60,810 bases of DNA from contig SXOB01000023.1 of assembly GCA_005776945.1 (NCBI GenBank), positions 1-60,810 of the forward strand, in the 5' to 3' direction. A program made the translations under genes and the position numbers. Source of the DNA: Pseudomonadota bacterium. Its GTDB lineage: Bacteria; Myxococcota_A; UBA796; GCA-2862545. The notes beneath the pieces were generated by a model. It made no database searches, was not told the origin of the DNA, and was given only the letters and a program-made list of their open reading frames with translations. This document shows positions 22,653 through 30,630 of the stretch, piece by piece. Within the stretch, counting starts at the first letter, position 1. Every line of letters begins with the position of its first letter.

Positions 22653-23816
22653 GTGGCCGACGGCGCCGTTCGTGAGCGATGGGGCCACCGGGCCGGTCGA
22701 GGCAAAGGGGACGGCGACGCAGCCGACGTCGCCCTGCTCGACGCCGCCCTGCGCGTCCACGAGCCGTTGACCCGCGCGACCCACGGGTTTCATGCCTGGC
22801 CGGCTGCTTTACACCCTTTGGCTGCGCGCGATTTGATCGCGGCCTTTCCGGGCAAGTCCGTCCTCGACCCGTTTTGCGGCGGCGGCACCGTGGCTGTCGA
22901 GGCTCTCGTCGCGGGTCGAGCGGCCTACGGCCGCGATGTGTCGCCCATTGCGGTCCTCATCGCCCGGGCGCGAACGGCCCGGCCCGGACCTGAGGGCATC
23001 GCCGCGATGCGAGCCGCTGCGCGGCGCCTCGCCGCATCGGCCACTTCGGCCCGCCAGCTGCCTCCGCCTGACATCCGGCGCGTCGTGGAACGATGGTACG
23101 AGCCTCACGTCCTGTGCGAGTTGGAGGCGATTCGTAGCGGGATCTCGGCCATGGACGGTCCGGTGGCCGACTTGCTGTGGGCGGTCTTTTCGTCGATTCT
23201 CATCAAGACGAGCTTCCGCGAAAGCGACACGCGCGCCAGGCGAGAAGCCGTCCACCGGCCTCCGGGTACGACTGCGACCTGGTTTCATCGAAAGGCTAGG
23301 GAATACGGACGTTTTCTGGAGACCCTTCAGGAGATGGTTCCGGAAGGTACGCCCTCGGCCGACATCGTCCGACGCGATGCGCGCGATGCGACCGCGCTTC
23401 GTGTCGACCTCGTCGTCACGTCGCCGCCTTACCCCTCGACCTACGACTACGTCCCGATGAACCACCTGCGACATGCCTGGTTGGGCATCCGCGACACGGG
23501 CGTCGACCGCGAGATGGGGGCTCGCCGGGCCTGGCGTGAAGGGGAGCGGGAGGCCCGCCGACAGTGGAGCCTCGATACACATCAATGGACCGCGTCGATG
23601 GCGCAGTCTCTCACCCCTGGCGGGCACCTCGTCATCGTCGTGGGCGACGGCGCGAGCCCGACGGGGGTCATCGACGCTTTGGGACCCAGCGTTGAAGCGG
23701 TCCGCGCCGCGGGCCTGACGTTGAGGGCCCGCGCAAGTGTGACCCGCGAAGACGGCCGCGGCGTAGACCGATGGGAGCACGCCATTTTGGCCGCGGCCCC
23801 CTCGTTGGCGCGTTAG
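22653..23816 (+). CDS. Orphan DNA methyltransferase (N4-cytosine/N6-adenine type)
   Basis: A roughly 387-residue SAM-dependent methylase. It has the N-terminal THGFHAWPAALHPLAARDLI segment typical of amino-methyltransferases, motif I LDPFCGGGT (71-79), an acidic GRDVSPIAV strand, and the catalytic motif IV TSPPY (256-260). These enzymes methylate an exocyclic amino group of A or C in DNA. There is no restriction endonuclease or specificity subunit beside it, so it looks like a solitary regulatory or protective methylase. The start is uncertain: GTG at 22653 follows GGAGG; GTG at 22635 is possible. It is divergent from the sigma factor operon. Confidence 0.8.
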   Translation: MADGAVRERWGHRAGRGKGDGDAADVALLDAALRVHEPLTRATHGFHAWPAALHPLAARDLIAAFPGKSVLDPFCGGGTVAVEALVAGRAAYGRDVSPIAVLIARARTARPGPEGIAAMRAAARRLAASATSARQLPPPDIRRVVERWYEPHVLCELEAIRSGISAMDGPVADLLWAVFSSILIKTSFRESDTRARREAVHRPPGTTATWFHRKAREYGRFLETLQEMVPEGTPSADIVRRDARDATALRVDLVVTSPPYPSTYDYVPMNHLRHAWLGIRDTGVDREMGARRAWREGEREARRQWSLDTHQWTASMAQSLTPGGHLVIVVGDGASPTGVIDALGPSVEAVRAAGLTLRARASVTREDGRGVDRWEHAILAAAPSLAR

Positions 23817-23838
23817 AATGCGGCTGTCGGGAGTTGGA

Positions 23839-24420
23839 ATGCGCGGGCTGTTGGTCGTCGTGTTGGGACTGGGAGCATGCTCGCAGCAGGACACGCCGAC
23901 AGACACGGCGTTGCCGACGAACACGCCCTATACGCCGCCGACAGGGCCTGACGACGGAACCGGTGACTCCGCATGGACGGCGGAAACCGGCGAGGACAGC
24001 GGCTCGGACTCGGGGGACAGTGGGGCCGGAGACTCGGGCGACTCGGGTGACACGGATCGCGGCGATGCCGTAGGCGGAAGCGACCCTTCGTTGAACGATT
24101 CCGGCACGGTCAATGACTCTGGGACGACAGAAGAGGAGTCAGTCCCCCCCGCGGACTCGGGGACGTCGGTGCCTGAGGACTCGGGGTCCACGGTCGACGA
24201 GGACACGGGGAGCGGGGTCGGTGACCCGACCGAACCGGGCGACTCGGCGGAATCCTCGGACACTGGCACGTCTCCGACCGAACCCACGGAGCCTGCCGAC
24301 ACCTCTGAAGACGGGGATTCCGGCGACGAAACCGTGGACTCCGGCGAGGTCAGCGAGGACTCTGCCGAGCCGGAATCGGCGGACTCTGGGACGGAAGACA
24401 GCGGCACCTCAGAGCCCTGA
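23839..24420 (+). CDS. Asp/Ser/Thr/Glu-rich lipoprotein
   Basis: A 193-residue protein with a signal, MRGLLVVVLGLGAC, and a clear lipobox LGAC. Everything after it is low complexity: dense DSG, DSGD, TEP and EDSG units, almost no aromatic or basic residues, and no repeat of fixed length. It should be highly acidic and disordered. The DNA repeats GACTCGGG-like units. An ATG at 23818 would add seven residues; 23839 is preferred because GGGAG precedes it. Possible roles are a surface stalk, a calcium-binding or spacing polymer, or a remnant linker of a longer protein. No function can be given. Confidence 0.7.
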   Translation: MRGLLVVVLGLGACSQQDTPTDTALPTNTPYTPPTGPDDGTGDSAWTAETGEDSGSDSGDSGAGDSGDSGDTDRGDAVGGSDPSLNDSGTVNDSGTTEEESVPPADSGTSVPEDSGSTVDEDTGSGVGDPTEPGDSAESSDTGTSPTEPTEPADTSEDGDSGDETVDSGEVSEDSAEPESADSGTEDSGTSEP

Positions 24421-24458
24421 GTCCTTCAGCGGCGGGCGCTTCGTCCGATGACGGAGCC

Positions 24459-25337
24459 GTGAACCACGTTCTCGACCGACTCGACGAGGCAGCGTCCGAG
24501 AGACTCGACGGGGCAGCGTCCGAGATGTTGCTGCGCGGCGCCTGGGAAGTTCCCAGGTTGCCGGTGGTGGTCGTGCAACTGCTCCAGGGCCTCCGCGACC
24601 CGGATGCGGACGCGACGTCTGTTGCGGAACTCGTCCGGTCAGACCCCGCCTTGTCGTCGCTCGTGATCGGGCTCGCGAATCCCGTGGGCGCGCGGACGCG
24701 TGTGGAGGACTTGCGAAGCGCGGTTCTGCGCGTCGGCCACCGCAGCTTGGGCGAGATGGCCTTGGCGCTCGGCATTCGCGGCCGTCTTCTTGGCACACCG
24801 GCGGTCGACGCAACGGTCCGCACCATGTGGGGCCACGCGGTCGGCACGGGGTTGTGGTGTCGCGAAATCGAAGGCGAGATCGCTGGGAGCCGTGCATTCC
24901 AATGCGGCTTTGTGTCGCTGATTGGGCGTCCGATCGCGTTGCGGGTCGTATGCGAAACAGCAGCGGCGCTTCCGATTCCGTTTCCGGGGGTCGAACGGGT
25001 CTTGCCCTGGGTAGAGCGCAACTACATGGCCGCCAGCGCGCGGTGCTGCGAGGTCTGGGGCCTCCCGGACGATGTCGTGGACGTTGCCAAGAACCACCCA
25101 ATCCCGCGCAACTCGGCGACGGGCATCGTGGCCTCCTCAATGGTGCATCTTGGCGCCACGTTCGCCGCGTGGATGCGGGACCCCCGCGCTTGGCGTGAGA
25201 CAGCGATCCGCACGTCGCCCGCCTCGGCCACCCTCGCGTTGGACCGCAGGCGCCTGGACGCGCTCTTTGCTCGGCGCATGGCTGTGGTCGAAGCCGTCGA
25301 CCGCGTGGTGGGCGGCACCCTGGAGGTCCGAATCTGA
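24459..25337 (+). CDS. HDOD domain protein
   Basis: A 292-residue cytoplasmic protein of the HDOD family, a degenerate HD-type fold without metal-binding residues that is found in bacterial signalling. Typical features are the opening WEVPRLPVVVVQLLQGLRDPDADATSVAELVRSDPALSSLVIGLAN and then LRSAVLRVGHRSLGEMALALGIRG. A helix follows with MWGHAVGTGLWCREIEGEIAGSRAFQCGFVSLIGR, which takes the place of the HD site. It starts with GTG. No receiver or GGDEF domain is attached. Partners are not apparent from the neighbours. Confidence 0.8.
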   Translation: MNHVLDRLDEAASERLDGAASEMLLRGAWEVPRLPVVVVQLLQGLRDPDADATSVAELVRSDPALSSLVIGLANPVGARTRVEDLRSAVLRVGHRSLGEMALALGIRGRLLGTPAVDATVRTMWGHAVGTGLWCREIEGEIAGSRAFQCGFVSLIGRPIALRVVCETAAALPIPFPGVERVLPWVERNYMAASARCCEVWGLPDDVVDVAKNHPIPRNSATGIVASSMVHLGATFAAWMRDPRAWRETAIRTSPASATLALDRRRLDALFARRMAVVEAVDRVVGGTLEVRI

Positions 25338-25345
25338 CCGAGCGT

Positions 25346-25768
25346 TCAGCGCCAGTCGGCGCGACAGCCGGGCCCCGCGGGGGCCGACGCGGGTGACTGC
25401 AGCCAGGCCGTGTGACCGCACCCGGCCTCCACCACCGAAAGATCGCCTCCTTCGTGCCGAAGGGCGAGCCAGGCGACGCCACCGGCGACGGTCGCGAACT
25501 GCTCTCGGGCGGCGTCGTCGGACGCCTTTCCCCGGTCGGCGGCCTCGCGAATCTGGGCGGCGACGATGGCCTCGACGCCACGGAGGTCGAGGGCGGAGAG
25601 TTGGGACGCCAGAGTTCGCATGGTGGTCGATGGTCGGCCCTTGCCGCCGGTCAGAGCGTCGTGAAGGGCCAGGGCTGACGCTGCGACGCGGGCGAGCGCA
25701 GGGTCGTCACAGCAGGAGAACGGTGTTGCCGCGGGGGCGGCGAAGGCGGAGCCGACGGCGAACCACAT
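25346..25768 (-). CDS. Hypothetical exported protein
   Basis: An unrecognised 140-residue protein. It starts MWFAVGSAFAAPAATPFSCC, a short signal sequence with a possible AFA-AP cleavage site, and then has mainly alpha-helical sequence (LASQLSALDLRGVEAIVAAQIREAADRGKA). Cysteines at the start and end (Cys19/Cys20, AGCGH and GCRADW) could be disulphide-bonded. It diverges from selD with 49 bp between, and converges with the HDOD gene with an 8-bp gap. A longer frame upstream would overlap selD on the other strand and is not favoured. Confidence 0.45.
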   Translation of the reverse strand: MWFAVGSAFAAPAATPFSCCDDPALARVAASALALHDALTGGKGRPSTTMRTLASQLSALDLRGVEAIVAAQIREAADRGKASDDAAREQFATVAGGVAWLALRHEGGDLSVVEAGCGHTAWLQSPASAPAGPGCRADWR

Positions 25769-25817
25769 GGGAGGCTTGCTAACGGAATCAAGTGGATAGG
25801 GGTCGCCCGGAGGTCGG

Positions 25818-26846
25818 ATGGTCCGATTGACACACACGGTGGCTGCAGCGGGTTGAGCGGCGAAGCTGGCGCCAGAGGTTCTGGGCCGCGTCGTCGCCAA
25901 TCTGGGCCCCGCGGAGCGCGATCCGCGGCTGCTCGTCGGATTTGAGGGAGCCGACGACGCCGGAGTCGTGCGCCTGGATGCCGAGCGTGCCCTGGTACAG
26001 ACCGTTGACTTCTTCACGCCCGTGGTCGACGATCCCGCTACCTACGGTGCCATCGCTGCCGCCAACAGCCTGAGCGACGTCTACGCCATGGGCGGCGAGC
26101 CGCTGACCGCGATGAATGTCGTGGGTTTCCCAGTCCACATCTTGCCCGAAGATGTCCTGCGGGAGGTCCTTCGCGGGGCCGCGCTCAAGGTCGCGGAGGC
26201 CGGCGTACTGCTCGTGGGTGGGCACAGCGTCAAGGCCCCAGAGATGTTCTTCGGACTCAGCGTCACCGGCGTCGTTCACCCGGACCGCATCTGGCGCAAT
26301 GCCGGGGCGCGGCCTGGCGACGCGCTCGTCCTCAGCAAGGCGCTTGGCACCGGGGTCCTGACGACGGCCCGCAAGCGGGATCGGATCGACGAGGTTGCGC
26401 TGGCGCCGGCGGTGGCCTCGATGCTGCGGCTCAACCGAACGGCCGCCGCCTGCGCCCGCGCCTTTTCCGTGTCTGCGGCCACCGACATCACGGGCAACGG
26501 ACTTGCCGGCCATGCAACAGAAATGGCTCGGACAACGGGAGTTCGACTCGTATTCGACTGTGCTCGTCTGCCGTGGTTGCCAGGGGCACGGGAGGCCGCA
26601 GAAGGCGGATGTGTGCCGGGCGGCACAGGGAACAACGCGCACTTCGTAGGCGACAGCTTCGACGGCGCCGGCGTCGACGATGCCATCCGCTCGCTGCTCC
26701 TGGATCCGCAGACTTCAGGGGGCCTGCTCGTTGCGGTACCCGCCGAAGAAGGCGAAGCGCTCGCCGCGGCGTGGCGAGCGGCTGGCGACGTCGGCGTGGT
26801 CGTGGGACACGTTGAAGCTGGACCGGCCGGGGTCGTGTTTCGATGA
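25818..26846 (+). CDS. selD: Selenide, water dikinase with selenocysteine at the catalytic position
   Basis: SelD makes selenophosphate from selenide and ATP for selenocysteine and selenouridine synthesis. Read through one in-frame TGA at 25854-25856, the frame gives 342 residues beginning MVRLTHTVAAAG-Sec-AAKLAPEVL. This aligns with the E. coli opening that carries catalytic Cys17 (GAGCGCK). Sec13 takes the place of that Cys. The rest is typical: LLVGFEGADDAGVV, QTVDFFTPVVDDP, LSDVYAMGG, GGHSVKAPE, PGGTGNN and DPQTSGGLL. GGAGG precedes the ATG by 4 bases. A standard caller would split or shorten this gene to an ATG at 25968. The next gene overlaps its stop. Confidence 0.93.
25867..25888 (+). 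promoter_or_regulatory. Bacterial SECIS-like hairpin in selD
   Basis: Starting 10 bases after the UGA, the mRNA can fold a stem UGGC-CCAG/CUGG-GCCG, with one bulged G and a five-base apical loop AGGUU. Bacterial SECIS elements are small hairpins just downstream of the UGA with a G-U in the apical loop; the E. coli fdhF element has loop AGGUCU at nearly the same distance. The fold was drawn by eye. Confidence 0.75.
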
Positions 26847-27289
26847 TGTGGGGAGTGGCGCCCCGCGCCGGGATGTGGCCGTTCGTCGGCGCATCCGGTG
26901 CTGTCGGCGCGGGTTGGTGCTGGTTGGCCCGTACCGGTGTCGACGATGTTCGCAAGGGCTTCGATGCAGCGGTGGCCTCCAAGGCGCGTTGGGCCGACGC
27001 GAGCGGCGTCACAGGTCGGCCGTGGGTACGCGCCCGTTTGAGCGGGGACGACGACGCGGTCATTGCCGTTGCCCGTGTCGAAGAGGGCTTCGTGCTCGGG
27101 GCGCGTGGACTCACGGGCCTGTTCACTGACGGCGCCCAAGGCTGGCGACCCTTGCTCCCTGCTGATCATCCGTTGTTCCAAGGCAGTGATGGGCTCCTCG
27201 TCGTGCCGCGCCTCCCCGACCGAGTTCGCGTGGCCTTCGGGGGAGACGAGCCGGGTGTCGACGTCCCCGAATTGGCGTGGGGAGGCTGA
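26843..27289 (+). CDS. Hypothetical protein
   Basis: An unrecognised 148-residue protein whose ATG overlaps the selD stop (ATGATG). It begins with a hydrophobic stretch, MWPFVGASGAVGAGWCWLA, which may be a membrane or signal segment, and continues with beta-rich sequence such as AVIAVARVEEGFVLGARGLTGLF and DGLLVVPRLPDRVRVAFGG. Coupling to selD suggests shared expression but not a shared pathway. The next gene follows after 1 bp. Confidence 0.55.
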   Translation: MMWGVAPRAGMWPFVGASGAVGAGWCWLARTGVDDVRKGFDAAVASKARWADASGVTGRPWVRARLSGDDDAVIAVARVEEGFVLGARGLTGLFTDGAQGWRPLLPADHPLFQGSDGLLVVPRLPDRVRVAFGGDEPGVDVPELAWGG

Positions 27290-27290
27290 A

Positions 27291-27968
27291 ATGGGGCCCA
27301 TGTGGACGGGCGATCTCAGCGGCGTGGACCTACGAATGGACCGAGAGGCCCTCATCGAGCAGCTGACGGCGGCGCTCGAGGGGGAGGTCGACGTGGCCCC
27401 GTTCGTCACCGGATTGGTGGCGCGCTCGCCCGTCGCCGCGGTCGACCTTTGCCTCGGGCCGCAGGTTCCGCCATCCTCTCGGCTCGTGGATGCGATGTTG
27501 CCCCATCTCAAGGCGCTCTCGGCGGCCCTGCCCGCAGGCCAGCTGACGTCCCGGCTCGCCGAGTTGCGAGACGATCGCTGGGCCGCCGTCGTTTCGGCCG
27601 CCCTGCGCGTGTGGGGACCCGTTCCTTGGCTCATTCGGCTTGCGGGTCGGCGGGGGCGCGAGGGCGCTTGCGCGCTGCTCGCCGGTGGAGAGCCGCGCGC
27701 CGTGGCCGCCGCCGCCGCGCGGGCAGGATGGTGGACCCCCTCGCTTGTCCTGCTCGACCGTGGCGATTTGGAGGCTGTGGCGTGGGCCGACGCCGACCTA
27801 GGGCCAGAATCGGCCGTCGACCTCGTCGTCGCGTGGGTCGTAGCGGGCGGCGACGCTCGGGCTGTAGCAGCGCTGGCTGGCCTCCGCGGCCTCGGCCTCG
27901 AACGCGACGCGTTGGCGAAGAGGTTGGTGAACGACCAAGGTGCGCTCGACCGCATCTGGGCGCCCTGA
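27291..27968 (+). CDS. Hypothetical helical protein
   Basis: An unrecognised 225-residue protein with a good GGAGG 5 bases before its ATG. The sequence is a series of amphipathic Leu/Ala-rich helices (LIEQLTAALEGEVDVAPFVTGLVAR, then LVDAMLPHLKALSAALP and AAVVSAALRVWGP). This looks like a HEAT- or TPR-like alpha solenoid, although no repeat consensus is clear. It has no signal or membrane segment, so it is probably cytoplasmic. It appears to be the last gene of the selD run, followed by a 90-bp gap before the thiolase gene. Confidence 0.5.
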   Translation: MGPMWTGDLSGVDLRMDREALIEQLTAALEGEVDVAPFVTGLVARSPVAAVDLCLGPQVPPSSRLVDAMLPHLKALSAALPAGQLTSRLAELRDDRWAAVVSAALRVWGPVPWLIRLAGRRGREGACALLAGGEPRAVAAAAARAGWWTPSLVLLDRGDLEAVAWADADLGPESAVDLVVAWVVAGGDARAVAALAGLRGLGLERDALAKRLVNDQGALDRIWAP

Positions 27969-28058
27969 GGCGCAAACGGGTCCCCGCTTTTCTCGGCGGC
28001 CCGATCGTCGGCTGGCACCGGCGCCGCTTCCCCTGCTATGGCCGGCGCAGGGGGTTCG

Positions 28059-29201
28059 ATGGGAACGGCGTGGATCGTGGATGCGGTTCGCACGGCGACC
28101 GGCAAGCGCAACGGCGCGCTCGCGTCGACGCATTCGGTGGCGCTCGGCGCGGTGCCGCTGCGCGCCCTGGTGGCGCGCACGGGAATCGACCCGGCCCTGA
28201 TCGACGACGTTGTGTACGGATGCGTCACGCCCGTCGGTGAACAGGGCATGAATGTCGGCCGCCTCGCGGCCCTCGAAGCCGGGTGGCCGGTCGGCGTGCC
28301 CGGCGTCCAAATCAACCGGATGTGTGGCTCTTCCCAACAAGCGCTGCATTTCGCGGCGATGGGCGTGGCGAGCGGTTTTCAGGACCTCGTGGTCGCCGGC
28401 GGCGTCGAGTCGATGAGCCGTGTCCCGATGGGCTCCGACATGTTCCTCAACGGCGCCATGGCGGCGCTGCCCGACGATCTGGCTTGGCACTACAGCATCA
28501 TCCCTCAGGGACGCTCGGCCGAACTCGTGGCGAAGAAGTACGATCTGACTCGCGCAGAGCTCGATGCCTACTCTCTGATGTCGCACCAGCGGGCGTCCGC
28601 GGCACGCAACAAGCTGGATCGCGAGATCGTCGCTGTCGATGTCGGCGGCACCCCGCACACGTTCGACGAGGGGGTGCGCGGCGACACGAGTCTCGCGAAG
28701 CTCGCGGGCCTCAAACCCGCGTTCGAAGACGACGGGGTCCTCACAGCCGGGTCGTCATCGCAGATCAGCGACGGCGCCGCCGCGGTCCTGCTCGCCTCCG
28801 ACGCCGCTGTGAAGCGCTACGGCCTCAAGCCTCGCGCGAAGGTCGTGTCGATGGCCGTCGCAGGCGTGGATCCGACGATCATGCTCACTGGCCCGGTGCC
28901 AGCGTCGCGTATGGCGCTCGAGCGCGCTGGTCTCAAGGTGTCCGACCTCGACGTCGTCGAGATCAACGAGGCGTTTGCCTCGGTGGCCTTGGGTTGTGGA
29001 CGCGAGTTGGGCCTCGACTTCGAGAAGACGAACGTCTTCGGTGGCGCCATCGCGAACGGGCACCCGCTCGGTGCGTCGGGCGCGAAGCTCACGACGACGT
29101 TGCTGAACGTGCTTGAGCAGCGCAACGGCCGATACGGGCTGCTTACGATGTGCATCGGCTTCGGCCAGGCCACCGCCACGGTGGTCGAAGCCGTCCATTG
29201 A
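28059..29201 (+). CDS. Acetyl-CoA C-acyltransferase (thiolase)
   Basis: A 380-residue thiolase that cleaves 3-ketoacyl-CoA or, in reverse, condenses acyl-CoA units. It opens WIVDAVRTATGKRNGAL. The acylated cysteine Cys89 is in NRMCGSSQQAL, the general base His335 is in NGHPLGASGA, and the second cysteine Cys365 is in MCIGFGQ. The middle carries VAGGVESMSRVPMG and the usual INEAFAS. An ATG seven codons earlier exists, but 28059 follows a purine-rich GCAGGGGG and fits the family length. Likely beta-oxidation together with the acyl-CoA dehydrogenases encoded elsewhere in the window. The stop overlaps the TTG start of the next gene. Confidence 0.93.
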   Translation: MGTAWIVDAVRTATGKRNGALASTHSVALGAVPLRALVARTGIDPALIDDVVYGCVTPVGEQGMNVGRLAALEAGWPVGVPGVQINRMCGSSQQALHFAAMGVASGFQDLVVAGGVESMSRVPMGSDMFLNGAMAALPDDLAWHYSIIPQGRSAELVAKKYDLTRAELDAYSLMSHQRASAARNKLDREIVAVDVGGTPHTFDEGVRGDTSLAKLAGLKPAFEDDGVLTAGSSSQISDGAAAVLLASDAAVKRYGLKPRAKVVSMAVAGVDPTIMLTGPVPASRMALERAGLKVSDLDVVEINEAFASVALGCGRELGLDFEKTNVFGGAIANGHPLGASGAKLTTTLLNVLEQRNGRYGLLTMCIGFGQATATVVEAVH

Positions 29202-30133
29202 CCAGCACGCCACTGAGTGACCTGCTCGGGGATCCCGACCTCGTAGGCGAAGAGGCTTTCGCGGACCTCGTCGGCCACGGTCCGGTCGAGCTGGCTCGCC
29301 TGAGGGTGGACATCCCACGCCTCCGCCCGGTGCTCGTGGCCTTGGCGGCGCGCGCCGCGGGCGCCGACCGCGTTGGCGACGAGGCTCAGTACGCTGCCGA
29401 GGCACTCGGCGTCGCGCTGCGCATGCACGACCTCGCGCTTGGACGCGAAGGCGGGCTGCGACGCCGCGTGGCTCGAAAGTTCGTCCGTCCGGCGGTCACG
29501 TGGTTGGCCGCCCAACAGGTTTCCGTGCGCGCGATGGAGCTGGCTCGAGCGGCCCGTCCCGAAATCATGGGCGACGCGGTCGATGTGCTCCGCTCCTTCG
29601 CCGACGCCCAGGCGACGTGCGAAAACCTGCGAGGCCGGGTGCCTCGTCGGGGGGATTGGCTGGATCACGCCGAGTCGCACAGCGGCGCGCTGTTTGCCTT
29701 TTCCTGCCGCGCCGGCGCTCACGTTGCAGGGGCGTCGCCGTCGTCCGTGGCCGCGCTCGGCCGCTACGGCCAGCACCTCGGCCGGCTCTGGCACGTGCTC
29801 GAAGATGCCGCCCTTCTCCGGCACGAACCCGCGCGCTTTGCGATGCGGGCGGTCGCGGGTCGGCCCGTGCTGCCAGTGGTGATTGCTGCGGAATTGGACC
29901 CCACCTTGGGCGACGCTTGGACGCGCCTTTCCGCCTCAGGCGACGAAGTCGAAGCGGCCGAATTGGCGCGGCGCGTCCTCGAAAGCGGTGCGTTGGCGAC
30001 CGCTGCGGGGCTGGCCGCTCAGGAGAGTTGGGCCGCCCGACGTGCCTTGGCGACGTTGCCGGACACCGCGGCGCGCGTCAGGCTCGATGACGTGGCGGCG
30101 GCCCTCGCTCGAACGTTGCGCGACGCCGAGTAG
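29198..30133 (+). CDS. Degenerate polyprenyl-synthetase-like protein
   Basis: A 311-residue protein with the outline of an isoprenyl diphosphate synthase: a helix ending ALRMHDLALGREGGLRRRV where the first DDxxD/RRG motif should be, a HSGALFAFSCRAGAHVAG helix and GRYGQHLGRLWHVLEDAALL at the second Asp-rich site. The two DDxxD motifs that bind magnesium and diphosphate are lost (HDLAL and LEDAA), and the KT motif is replaced by HS. If the family call is right, the protein is unlikely to make polyprenyl diphosphate and may be a regulatory or binding subunit. It starts at TTG overlapping the thiolase stop (TTGA). Confidence 0.55.
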   Translation: MTSTPLSDLLGDPDLVGEEAFADLVGHGPVELARLRVDIPRLRPVLVALAARAAGADRVGDEAQYAAEALGVALRMHDLALGREGGLRRRVARKFVRPAVTWLAAQQVSVRAMELARAARPEIMGDAVDVLRSFADAQATCENLRGRVPRRGDWLDHAESHSGALFAFSCRAGAHVAGASPSSVAALGRYGQHLGRLWHVLEDAALLRHEPARFAMRAVAGRPVLPVVIAAELDPTLGDAWTRLSASGDEVEAAELARRVLESGALATAAGLAAQESWAARRALATLPDTAARVRLDDVAAALARTLRDAE

Positions 30134-30145
30134 CGAAACGTTCGT

Positions 30146-30598
30146 TCACTCCTCGACGGCAGCGAGTTCGACCGGCGGCGTCTGAGCACCGAAACAGAGG
30201 GGCGCGGGTCCCGGAACCGTCAGGGTCGCTACGTCGGCGCCGTGCGTCACGACGTAGGAGCCCGCGGGGAGCCCCTCGAGCTCACACGTCGCCGAGACCA
30301 CCTCACATATGGCGGGGCACGTGGCGTCCTCTCGTACGTACGAGGCCTCCGAGCTGAGCACGATGGCGTCGCCTTCTCGCTCCAGGACGCAATTGGCCGC
30401 GAGGGTCGCATAGCAGCCGCCACAGTCCTCGAACGTCACGGTGGCGACGAGGTTGCCATCAGATTCCAGGGTGCCTGTCACCGCCCCGGCGGTGTCCTGG
30501 ATTTCAGATGGGCCCAGGCAGACGCGGCCTTCATTGAGCCACGAGCCCTCGTCCGGGATGTCGATCGACGCTCGACAAGCCAGCCACAAGGCCACCAT
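30146..30598 (-). CDS. Hypothetical Cys-rich lipoprotein
   Basis: An unrecognised 150-residue protein. The ATG at 30598 gives the minimal signal MVALWLAC; a GTG at 30616 would add MARGCG. The mature part has several cysteines (VCLGPSE, FEDCGGCYATLAANC, CPAICEVVSATCELEG) and beta-type sequence ending in a short acidic tail, which suggests a small disulphide-bonded domain outside the cytoplasm. It diverges from the AgmX-like lipoprotein gene with 32 bp between, and converges on the synthase-like gene. Confidence 0.6.
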   Translation of the reverse strand: MVALWLACRASIDIPDEGSWLNEGRVCLGPSEIQDTAGAVTGTLESDGNLVATVTFEDCGGCYATLAANCVLEREGDAIVLSSEASYVREDATCPAICEVVSATCELEGLPAGSYVVTHGADVATLTVPGPAPLCFGAQTPPVELAAVEE

Positions 30599-30630
30599 CC
30601 CGCACCCCCGGGCCACGATAGCCGACGCGT

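Noticed and set aside
22653-23816. Part of a restriction-modification or BREX cluster
   Set aside because: Only the methylase is present; the flanking genes are a sigma factor and a low-complexity lipoprotein.
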